A DNA stretch of 13,920 nt. Origin: CAINDZ01 sp041908585. GTDB lineage: Bacteria > Krumholzibacteriota > Krumholzibacteriia > LZORAL124-64-63. The notes under the pieces are model-generated. The model was not told the origin of the DNA. It made no database searches and saw nothing but the letters and a program-made list of their open reading frames with translations. Below, one piece after another: positions 1 to 5,486 of this stretch. Position 1 is the stretch's first letter. Every line of letters begins with the position of its first letter. The DNA lies in the NCBI GenBank assembly GCA_041908585.1, contig JAYRFB010000129.1, forward strand, positions 1 through 13,920, in the 5' to 3' direction. Position numbers and translations under genes: made by a program.

Positions 1-128
1 AGCAGTGATGAACGCGACCTCGAGCTCGCGATCCCGTGCGACGTCGAGCTGCGCCGGAATCGCCCGGCGATGGAGCTGGCCTCGGCACGGTACGGCAAGG
101 CAGCGCGTCGCCTCGCGGTCCGGTGTGG

Positions 129-1334
129 TCAGCGATCGCCGCGGTTGTACTTGCGCAGCACGGCGCACAGGCGGTCGTGCGGCAGGGCGAAGACCCGATT
201 CCCGTCGATGCCTTCCATGTCCTCGGCTGCCACGAGCGCGTTGACCACCGCCTCCTCGGTCGCCTCGACCGTGGCGCGGAACACCGGGTCGAGGTCCGAC
301 TTGGCCAGCGTCGTGGACGTGATCATGCGCGTGGCCTCGTCGTAGCGGCTCGTCGCCGTGGAGAAGGCCAGGAACAGGTCGCCCGAGCCGTTGTTGCCGA
401 TCGTCCCGGTCCGGGCCAGGCCGAGGGTGACGCGGCGGGCAACCAGCTCCAGATGTCCCGGCGACAGCGGCGCGTCCGTGCCGACGATGGCGATGACCGA
501 GCCGTCCTGCCGCGGCTTCTCGACCGGCTCGAGGTCGGTGATCTCGCGGCCCACCGGCACGCCGGCGATGACCAGGTCGCTGAGCGTGCCGAAGTTGGCC
601 TGCAGAAGGACGCCCACGGTGTACGACCGGTCGCCGATCGCGATCAACCGTGATGCGGTACCGGTACCGCCCTTGAAGTAGTAGCACATCATGCCGGTCC
701 CGCCGCCGACGTTGCCCTCGGCGATCGGGCCGCTGCCGGCGCCGTCGAGCGCGGCGAACACGTGCTCCTTCCGCACGTGATAGCCGTTGATGTCGTTGAG
801 GAAGCCGTCCCAGGTCTCGCCGACGACCGGCAATCCGAACGAGAAATCGATCGGCTGGCCGGAGCCGAAGCGGCGGAACTGCCACTCGCCGATCGCATCC
901 CTCACCACGCCGACGCTGTTGGTGTTGGTGATGCCGATGGGGCCGCTGCCCCGTCCGTAGTCCTGAAGGTAGGGCAGCCCGGTCATCTCGCCGTCACCGT
1001 TGAAGACGAAGCAGCCGGCGTTGTACGAGCCGCGGGCCTTGCCACGCGGGAGCACCACCGTGACGCCGGTGCGCACCGGGCCCTTTCCCGCCCGCCACGC
1101 ACCGCTGCCCGAGATCAGGGTGGCGTAGCCCACCTCGACGCCGGGCACGTCCGTGATGGCATTGTGCGGGCCGGGGGCGCCGTCGAACGGGATGCCCAAC
1201 TCACGGGCGCGGACAGGCGACGGTGATGGTGCCGACGCGTTGCCTGCGTCCGCCGCGGCCGCCGGGGCGGCGAGGGCCAGCGCAATGATGGCCAGTGCGT
1301 TGAAGGTCCGCGCGTTGACGGCCTCGAGGTTCAT
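129..1334 (-). CDS. Secreted P1/DmpA-type aminopeptidase (peptidase family S58)
   Basis: This is a 401-residue self-processing N-terminal hydrolase related to DmpA (L-aminopeptidase/D-Ala esterase) and BapA beta-aminopeptidases. A signal peptide spans about residues 1-29 (ALAIIALALAAPAAAADA), so it should act outside the cytoplasm. The family precursor is cut between Gly and Ser to expose the nucleophile. Here that is Gly278-Ser279 in QDGSVIAIVGTDAPL. Ser317 in GNNGSGDLF lies 38 residues later, the same spacing as Ser250/Ser288 in DmpA and BapA, and Asp319 follows. Asn247 (QANFG) fits the oxyanion Asn. The longer frame up to 1442 adds 36 residues that do not look secretory. The ATG at 1334 comes directly before the signal peptide, with AGGA (1340-1343 on the complement) five bases upstream, so I prefer it. 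It lies 139 bases downstream of the next minus-strand gene and may be cotranscribed with it. Family and catalytic residues are clear; the substrate is unknown. Confidence 0.92.
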   Translation of the reverse strand: MNLEAVNARTFNALAIIALALAAPAAAADAGNASAPSPSPVRARELGIPFDGAPGPHNAITDVPGVEVGYATLISGSGAWRAGKGPVRTGVTVVLPRGKARGSYNAGCFVFNGDGEMTGLPYLQDYGRGSGPIGITNTNSVGVVRDAIGEWQFRRFGSGQPIDFSFGLPVVGETWDGFLNDINGYHVRKEHVFAALDGAGSGPIAEGNVGGGTGMMCYYFKGGTGTASRLIAIGDRSYTVGVLLQANFGTLSDLVIAGVPVGREITDLEPVEKPRQDGSVIAIVGTDAPLSPGHLELVARRVTLGLARTGTIGNNGSGDLFLAFSTATSRYDEATRMITSTTLAKSDLDPVFRATVEATEEAVVNALVAAEDMEGIDGNRVFALPHDRLCAVLRKYNRGDR

Positions 1335-1377
1335 CGACGTCCTGCTCACGTCTCGGCTCCCTTTCGCGGTCGCATGT

Positions 1378-1392
1378 GCCCGGGCCCCGGGC
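1378..1392. repeat. 15-base GC palindrome upstream of the P1 peptidase
   Basis: GCCCGGG and CCCGGGC flank a single central C, giving a perfect 7-base inverted repeat about 45 bases upstream of the peptidase start, inside the 139-base gap between the two minus-strand genes. It could be a protein-binding site or chance in very GC-rich DNA. No recognisable -35/-10 pair is seen in this gap, and no T-run follows, so I do not call a promoter or terminator here. Confidence 0.3.
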
Positions 1393-1473
1393 GATGCCGA
1401 CCATGGCAGCCACGTTACGTCGGCAGGAGCAGCGTCGTCCACCTTTCGCCGCCATGTGCGCGGCCGCCGGTGC

Positions 1474-3051
1474 TCACTTGGCCAGCATCATCTTCCCGGC
1501 CATCACCTCGCCGCCGGTGCGCAGGCGGTACAGATAGGTCCCGGACGCGGCCGGGCGCCCGTCCTGCGCCTGCCCGTTCCAGACGGCCGCGTGTGCGCCG
1601 GGCCCGAGCTCGTCCTGCACGAGCGTGCGCACCAGCCGCCCCGATACGTCGAAGACGGACAGTTCGACGTCGCCCGCCGCCGCCAGCGTGAAGCGGATCG
1701 TGGTCGACGGATTGAACGGGTTGGGGGTGTTGCGGCCCAGCAGCGCCACGCCCGGCAGGTGGCCGTCCACGGCGCTGGCGATGCCCGCGGGGACGCCAAC
1801 CGAAACCTCCACCGGGCGTGTCAGCGCCGCGATGTCCGCGGGCGCCTGCTGGCTGTCCTCGCCCAGGCCGATGGTGAACGTGCGGTTCGCGCCGTACATC
1901 CGCGGCAGCAGCGGGTCCAATGAAGTCTCGGCCACGCGGCCGAAGCCGAACACGACCATGCCGGAGCCGGGCCCGCCGTCGGTCGCGCCCATGCTGCGGT
2001 GGGCGTCGGGATACGCGTCGCCGGCGTCATCGCTCAGGAACAGGTAGCGCGCCGCGGTGGTGTCGCGGTAGTAGAGCCACTGCGGATCGGCCAGCACGGT
2101 CTCCCACTGCTCGGCGTTGTCCGCGGCGCTGCTCACGGTGCCGTCGCCGCGCACGACGATGTCGCCCAGGTCCAGCGATCCGCCGGGGGTGCCCTCGTAG
2201 AGCAGCCAGTAGTGCCCGGCGTTGTCGGCGCCCGCCTCCTCGACCGTCATGCGGGCGAAGGTCGGGTAGATCTCCCAGAGGATGCTCCAGCGGTACAGCG
2301 GGTTCGGGTAGACCGAGCGCAGCGTGACCTTGAGCGGCCCGTGGTTCACCAGCGTCGTCGTGACGGCGTGATCGCCGGGGTGGAAGGAGCCGTCGCTGAG
2401 CCCGGGGACGCTCACGTCCATGTTCGGGATGCCGCGGTACTCGCCGCGCTCGCCGCTGCCGGGTTCGGAGTGGTAGGCGAGCCAGTCGTGGCCGTCGTTG
2501 TCGATGAGGCTCGCGAAGCCGCCGCCCTCGAGATGGTAGTAGTAGTCGGCCCGGGCGGTGCCGATCAGCCAGGTGGCCTGGCCCTCGTACTGCAGGCTGT
2601 CGAGCGTCGTGGGCACCGCCACGGCCGGCGGCGCGGGACAGTCGGCGCACGCACCGACGACATCGAACAGGATGCGGAAGTGCCGCGTGGCGAAGGCGGG
2701 GGTCGTGTCGTTGACGGCGAAGACCATCTCGCCGGCGGCGTGCAGGTTCGCATCGAAGCCGCTGGCCGCGTCGAACTGGAAGGGCACCGCGTCGTCCAGG
2801 ATCGCGCCGCCGGTGTCGACCTCGACCACGCGGAAGGCCGACGGATCGAGCGGGCCGCCGGTCCCGCCCAGGAACGCCGTGAGGTCCAGCGGCGCCTCGG
2901 CCAGCAGGTCGACCCGGGCGGCGTCCCCGGCCGCGACCGTGACGGGGACGTGGAAGCGCGGCGCAGCGGCGACCGGCAACGGCGCCAGGGCCGCGGCCCA
3001 ACCCGCAAGGGCGATCGCGGCGATGCGCTGGGATGCGACTTGATGCGGCAT
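1474..3051 (-). CDS. Secreted protein of unknown function with FlgD-like C-terminal domain
   Basis: The product has 525 residues and starts with a signal peptide at about 1-30 (hydrophobic IAAIALAGWAAALAPLPVAAA). The body, about 31-430, is beta-rich and resembles uncharacterised secreted proteins known from Planctomycetes and FCB genomes. Marker stretches are WLAYHSEPGSGERGEYRGIPN (about 190-210), WEIYPTFARMTV (259-270) and YWLLYEGTPGG (281-291). No catalytic signature is certain. Residues 436-525 form the FlgD-like / T9SS type A-like tail: NTPNPFNPSTTIRF, then VFDVSGRLVRTL, then SGTYLYRLRTGGEV and a terminal KMMLAK. Such tails occur on exported or surface proteins. A CxxC (CADC, 135-138) may form a disulfide. 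The start is the ATG at 3051, followed at once by the signal peptide; only a weak GGGG lies upstream of it. An extended -10 promoter sits about 100 bases upstream. The enzymatic role, if any, is unknown; a carbohydrate-related role is only a guess. Confidence 0.85.
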   Translation of the reverse strand: MPHQVASQRIAAIALAGWAAALAPLPVAAAPRFHVPVTVAAGDAARVDLLAEAPLDLTAFLGGTGGPLDPSAFRVVEVDTGGAILDDAVPFQFDAASGFDANLHAAGEMVFAVNDTTPAFATRHFRILFDVVGACADCPAPPAVAVPTTLDSLQYEGQATWLIGTARADYYYHLEGGGFASLIDNDGHDWLAYHSEPGSGERGEYRGIPNMDVSVPGLSDGSFHPGDHAVTTTLVNHGPLKVTLRSVYPNPLYRWSILWEIYPTFARMTVEEAGADNAGHYWLLYEGTPGGSLDLGDIVVRGDGTVSSAADNAEQWETVLADPQWLYYRDTTAARYLFLSDDAGDAYPDAHRSMGATDGGPGSGMVVFGFGRVAETSLDPLLPRMYGANRTFTIGLGEDSQQAPADIAALTRPVEVSVGVPAGIASAVDGHLPGVALLGRNTPNPFNPSTTIRFTLAAAGDVELSVFDVSGRLVRTLVQDELGPGAHAAVWNGQAQDGRPAASGTYLYRLRTGGEVMAGKMMLAK

Positions 3052-3148
3052 TGTGACCCCGTAAAGTGTTGTAAATGTTGGCCTTATGAAGTGACCGGGC
3101 CGTCGCTGCCCACATGGACCGCGAGCGGTTGCCAGAATGGCTTGACTT

Positions 3149-3178
3149 ATTGTAGCAAAAAACCAATCAAAAGATCAA
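3149..3178 (-). promoter_or_regulatory. Sigma70-type promoter with extended -10 for the FlgD-tail protein gene
   Basis: Read on the minus strand, the -35 is TTGATC (3173-3178). After an 18-base spacer comes TACAAT (3149-3154), preceded by TGC, which gives an extended -10 (TGCTACAAT). This lies in the only AT-rich island of the intergenic region 3052-3331. The predicted start is near 3142, giving a leader of about 90 bases before the ATG at 3051. Confidence 0.65.
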
Positions 3179-3229
3179 TTCATATGCTGCCGCGGGAGCG
3201 GGATGTCCCTGACGGTTGCACGCCGGGGG

Positions 3230-3259
3230 TTGATCCGCGTGAGCGCGCGCGCTTACCAT
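3230..3259 (+). promoter_or_regulatory. Possible promoter for the small Ig-like secreted protein
   Basis: TTGATC (3230-3235), an 18-base spacer and TACCAT (3254-3259) would place a transcription start near 3266, about 65 bases before the ATG at 3332. Both boxes match consensus at only four of six positions, so this is weak. A second plus-strand -35-like TTGACT at 3142 has no good -10 partner. Confidence 0.35.
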
Positions 3260-3331
3260 GAACATCGACTTTCAGTCATCCGGTGGCTGCCGGACGAAGC
3301 AGGCACCGGACCGCTCCCGGGAGGTTCACCG

Positions 3332-3775
3332 ATGCACGCGCGGATCCCGCCTTGCCTGGTCGTGCTGACCTGCCTCGTGGCAGCCCTGCCCGCCAGCGCC
3401 CAGCTGACCGTCGCCACCGACAAGCCGGAGTACATCCCCGGCGAGCTCGTGCAGATCACGATCCACAATGCCGGCCCCGGCGTGGCCGTGTTCTCGTCCG
3501 AGCCGCCGCTCGCCATCTGGCACCTGGCCACCGGCGAGTGCTGCCACGGCTGCACGGGCCTGCCGGTCATCACCACGCTGGCAGCCGGAGCTTCCCGGAC
3601 CTTCGCGTTCGACCCGCTCGGGTGCCCCATCGGCGATCCCTTCGGGCTGTACGAGGTGGTGGTGGCCGGCGCCTCGCCGGACCCGGACCCGGTCCTGACG
3701 ACGACCTTCACGGTCCTCGACATCGTCGGGGCCGAGCGGCTCGCTTGGGGCTGGCTGAAGGGCCTTTACCGGTAG
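3332..3775 (+). CDS. Small secreted Ig-like protein (BsuPI/macroglobulin-type fold), four cysteines
   Basis: The product has 147 residues. An SD of GGGAGG (3319-3324) lies seven bases before the ATG at 3332, and a clear signal peptide follows (residues 1-23, CLVVLTCLVAALPASA). The longer frame from 3203 adds a non-secretory extension and is rejected. The mature part begins QLTVATDKPEYIPGELVQIT and looks like a single beta-sandwich of the BsuPI or macroglobulin-MG type, with KPEYIPGELV, a central ITIHNAGPG and closing TTTFTVLD strands. Four cysteines (C70, C71, C74, C98) could form two disulfides. The last ten residues, AWGWLKGLYR, follow a short linker and look like a separate C-terminal tag. 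The gene converges on the ATP-grasp gene; the two overlap by 10 bases. No enzymatic motif is seen, so a binding, inhibitor or surface role is the most that can be inferred. Confidence 0.8.
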   Translation: MHARIPPCLVVLTCLVAALPASAQLTVATDKPEYIPGELVQITIHNAGPGVAVFSSEPPLAIWHLATGECCHGCTGLPVITTLAAGASRTFAFDPLGCPIGDPFGLYEVVVAGASPDPDPVLTTTFTVLDIVGAERLAWGWLKGLYR

Positions 3776-4812
3776 TCCGGGCCCGCGCGTCGCGGCTGGC
3801 TGTCGCCGAACACCGGATGCCGTCGCGCCGCCAGCCGCACGATGCGGCTGCCCAGCGCGCCGTAGGAGTAGCCGGCGATCCTGGCCGCGCAGCTGAAGCT
3901 GGTGTCCTTCGAGACGTCCGCGTTGGGATTGATGTCCAGCACGTGGAAGACGCCGTCACGCAGGCGCACGTCCAGGCGCGCGTAATCGCGGCACCCGACC
4001 GCGCGGTAGGTGGCGATGCAGGTCGCCTCGAGCTCCCGGTACTGGTCGGCAGTGAGCGGCGCGGGGATCAGCGAGCGGATGCGCCGGTAGCTCTCCGACT
4101 CCGGCGAGAATTTCGAGTCGTAGGAACAGATCCGGTCGCGGACATCCGCGAAGTCGGAGAAATCCATCTCGGCCGGCGGCAACATCTCGATGGTCCCGTT
4201 GCCCCAGAGCGTGACGTGGAACTCGCGGCCGTCGATGAACTCCTCGACCATCGCCGGCTGCCCGAAGCCCTCGTGGACCGCGGTGAGCTGTTCGGCCAGC
4301 TCGGCGGCGTCCAGCACCACCGAGCGCGAAGTCATGCCCATGCTGCTGTGTTCGTAGGCGGGCTTGACGATGGCCGGGAACGTCGACCAGTCGGTCGACT
4401 TGCCGGGCGCGACCAGGCGCCAGTCCGGCGTGGGCAGGCCGCGGGCGCGCAGCAGCTCCTTCACCTGGTGCTTGTCTCGGCTGAGGGCCAGCACCTCGCC
4501 GGGCGCGCCGGTGTAGGTGAAGCTGAGCGACTCCAGCGCCGAAGCCACGGCGTGGTCGCTGCGGTCGACGCCGGGGAAGCCCTCGCTCCAGTTGAAGACG
4601 ACGTAGCCGGCGGGATCGAACGGCGCCAGCTGCGCGGCGATGTTCGCGTCAGGCAGCGGCACCGTCACGACCGAATGTCCGTGACGCCGCAGCGCGGCGA
4701 CCAGGCGCCTCGTCTCGGCCAGGGTCTCGTCGATCTCGCCGGGCTCCCAGCTCTCGTCCAGGTCGTAGACCATCAGGACGGGAAGGTCCCGGTTCTGCAG
4801 GTTCGAATCCAT
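3766..4812 (-). CDS. ATP-grasp ligase, D-alanine-D-alanine ligase-like
   Basis: This 348-residue cytosolic enzyme should use ATP to activate a carboxylate and join it to an amine. N-terminal domain: VLMVYDLDESW (12-22) and an ENxxEG-like FNWSEGFPG (73-81). ATP-binding part: DKHQVKELLRARGLPTP (113-129), AIVKPAYEHSSMGM with Lys150, and hinge MVEEFIDGREFHV (188-200). C-terminal metal site: ARLDVRL (Asp281) and VLDINPNADVS (Asp293, Asn295, Asn297), followed by the family ending SFSCAARIAGYSYGAL. The second metal ligand is Asp instead of the more usual Glu. The length fits Ddl (about 300-370), but the substrate-site sequence is unlike cell-wall Ddl, so the substrate is open: a dipeptide or other peptide-like product. 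The frame is open to 4989, but conserved sequence begins just after the ATG at 4812. The SD is poor there. It is transcribed divergently from the PadR operon. Confidence 0.85.
   Translation of the reverse strand: MDSNLQNRDLPVLMVYDLDESWEPGEIDETLAETRRLVAALRRHGHSVVTVPLPDANIAAQLAPFDPAGYVVFNWSEGFPGVDRSDHAVASALESLSFTYTGAPGEVLALSRDKHQVKELLRARGLPTPDWRLVAPGKSTDWSTFPAIVKPAYEHSSMGMTSRSVVLDAAELAEQLTAVHEGFGQPAMVEEFIDGREFHVTLWGNGTIEMLPPAEMDFSDFADVRDRICSYDSKFSPESESYRRIRSLIPAPLTADQYRELEATCIATYRAVGCRDYARLDVRLRDGVFHVLDINPNADVSKDTSFSCAARIAGYSYGALGSRIVRLAARRHPVFGDSQPRRAGPDYR
3767..3774. other. Palindrome containing the stop regions of two convergent genes
   Basis: TACCGGTA is a perfect 8-base palindrome. On the plus strand it is read TAC CGG TAG and on the minus strand TAC CGG TAA. 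The small Ig-like protein and the ATP-grasp enzyme therefore both end in Tyr-Arg-stop, using the same base pairs. The coding regions overlap from 3766 to 3775, so no intergenic terminator can lie between them. Confidence 0.8.
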
Positions 4813-4880
4813 GTGTTGACCACACCGTCTGGAGTCCTGCGCGGGGGCCCTCAGTTCCCGCCACGCGCCGGCTTTGCACT

Positions 4881-4908
4881 CTTCTACCAGACGGACGGAA
4901 GATGTCCA
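4881..4908 (-). promoter_or_regulatory. Candidate promoter for the ATP-grasp gene
   Basis: On the minus strand, TGGACA (4903-4908, five of six) is separated by 16 bases from TAGAAG (4881-4886, four of six). The predicted start near 4874 would leave about 60 bases of leader before the ATG at 4812. If right, transcription starts inside the open frame that extends to 4989, which supports the shorter protein. Confidence 0.4.
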
Positions 4909-4978
4909 GCTTTTTGGCAGGGTTCGGGGCCGGAAGCGCATGGGGCAGCGCCTGTTCCCCGCGTCATGCCCGGAGCCC

Positions 4979-5007
4979 TTGACATACATAGAAGAACAAT
5001 GTATAAT
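4979..5007 (+). promoter_or_regulatory. Perfect-consensus sigma70 promoter of the padR-like operon
   Basis: TTGACA (4979-4984), exactly 17 bases, then TATAAT (5002-5007). Both hexamers match the consensus fully and the spacing is optimal. It sits in an AT-rich island. The predicted start is near 5014, giving a leader of about 83 bases before the PadR ATG at 5097. A promoter this strong normally needs a repressor, which fits the regulator it drives. Confidence 0.88.
4984..5004. promoter_or_regulatory. Inverted repeat within the promoter, probable PadR autorepression operator
   Basis: ATACAT (4984-4989) and ATGTAT (4999-5004) are perfect inverted arms separated by nine bases. The repeat fills the promoter spacer and overlaps the -10. 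ATGTAT/ATACAT half-sites are typical of PadR-family operators, although LmrR-type sites have the arms facing the other way. Binding here would block RNA polymerase directly. The assignment to the adjacent PadR gene is inferred from position and half-site sequence. Confidence 0.65.
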
Positions 5008-5032
5008 GCTGCAAGGTACCGAAGGCGCGGCT

Positions 5033-5062
5033 GCGACCGCGACTGCGACCGCGACCGCGACC
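5033..5062 (+). repeat. Five tandem GCGACC hexamers in the leader of the PadR operon
   Basis: GCGACC, GCGACT, GCGACC, GCGACC and GCGACC run without interruption between the predicted transcription start and the SD. It looks like a simple-sequence tract that may change in copy number. A Thr-Ala repeat frame runs through it, but its ATG overlaps the -10 upstream of the predicted mRNA start, so I do not call a leader peptide. Confidence 0.7.
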
Positions 5063-5096
5063 GAGCGATCCGCCGCACCGCTCCCGGGGGACGTCG

Positions 5097-5483
5097 ATGG
5101 AGATCAGCAAGGACCTGATGGCGGCCTCGTCGACGCCGATCGTCCTGGCCATCCTGGCCGAGGGCGACAGCTACGGCTACGCCATCATCAAGCGCGTGCT
5201 CGAGCTGTCGGGCGGGCGCATCGCCTGGTCGGACGGGATGCTCTACCCGGTGCTGCACCGCCTCGAGCGCCTCGGCCACATCGAGGCGCGCTGGGAGGTG
5301 GCCGGGACCGGTCGCCGCCGCAAGTACTACCGGATCACGCCGGGGGGGCGCGAGCAGCTGGAAGAGGAGCGCCGCCAGTGGCAGGCGGTCGACGCCGCCC
5401 TGCGCGGCATCTGGTCCTCGTTGGCGGCGCCGCTGCCCACGCTCCTGTCCGCGCCGCGCGCACCCCGGCCCGAAGGAGCCTGA
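5097..5483 (+). CDS. PadR-family transcriptional repressor
   Basis: The product is a 128-residue winged-helix DNA-binding protein. Family hallmarks are in order: MAASSTPIVLAILAEGDSYGYAI (about 8-30), then the recognition-helix region SDGMLYPVLHRLERLGHIEARW (45-66), then the wing GTGRRRKYYRITPGG (70-84). It ends in a short C-terminal helix (about 85-112), as expected of the small PadR class that dimerises through one helix. The final residues are Ala/Pro-rich and probably disordered. The start at 5097 follows a GGGGGA SD-like run. It is separated by three bases from the downstream membrane-protein gene, so they form one operon. The perfect promoter and embedded ATACAT-N9-ATGTAT repeat upstream suggest autorepression relieved by a ligand or membrane stress. 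The effector is unknown. Confidence 0.93.
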   Translation: MEISKDLMAASSTPIVLAILAEGDSYGYAIIKRVLELSGGRIAWSDGMLYPVLHRLERLGHIEARWEVAGTGRRRKYYRITPGGREQLEEERRQWQAVDAALRGIWSSLAAPLPTLLSAPRAPRPEGA

Positions 5484-5486
5484 ACC

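Noticed and set aside
1..128. Left-edge sequence with protein-like readings on both strands (plus DERDLELAIPCDVELRR; minus AIPAQLDVARDRELEV)
   Set aside because: The plus frame stays open to 345, which would mean a 217-base overlap with the peptidase gene, and the minus frame has no start codon in the window. It may belong to a neighbouring gene but cannot be called.
655..670. 16-base perfect palindrome GCGGTACCGGTACCGC
   Set aside because: It lies inside the peptidase coding sequence and simply encodes a Gly-Thr-Gly-Thr run of the GGTGT loop; no regulatory context.
1999..3261. A 420-codon plus-strand frame opposite the FlgD-tail protein gene
   Set aside because: Antisense shadow; the minus-strand reading has a signal peptide, conserved tail and promoter.
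4999..5096. Possible leader peptide with a Thr-Ala repeat upstream of PadR
   Set aside because: Its ATG (5006) overlaps the -10 hexamer, upstream of the predicted mRNA start, so it would not be transcribed.
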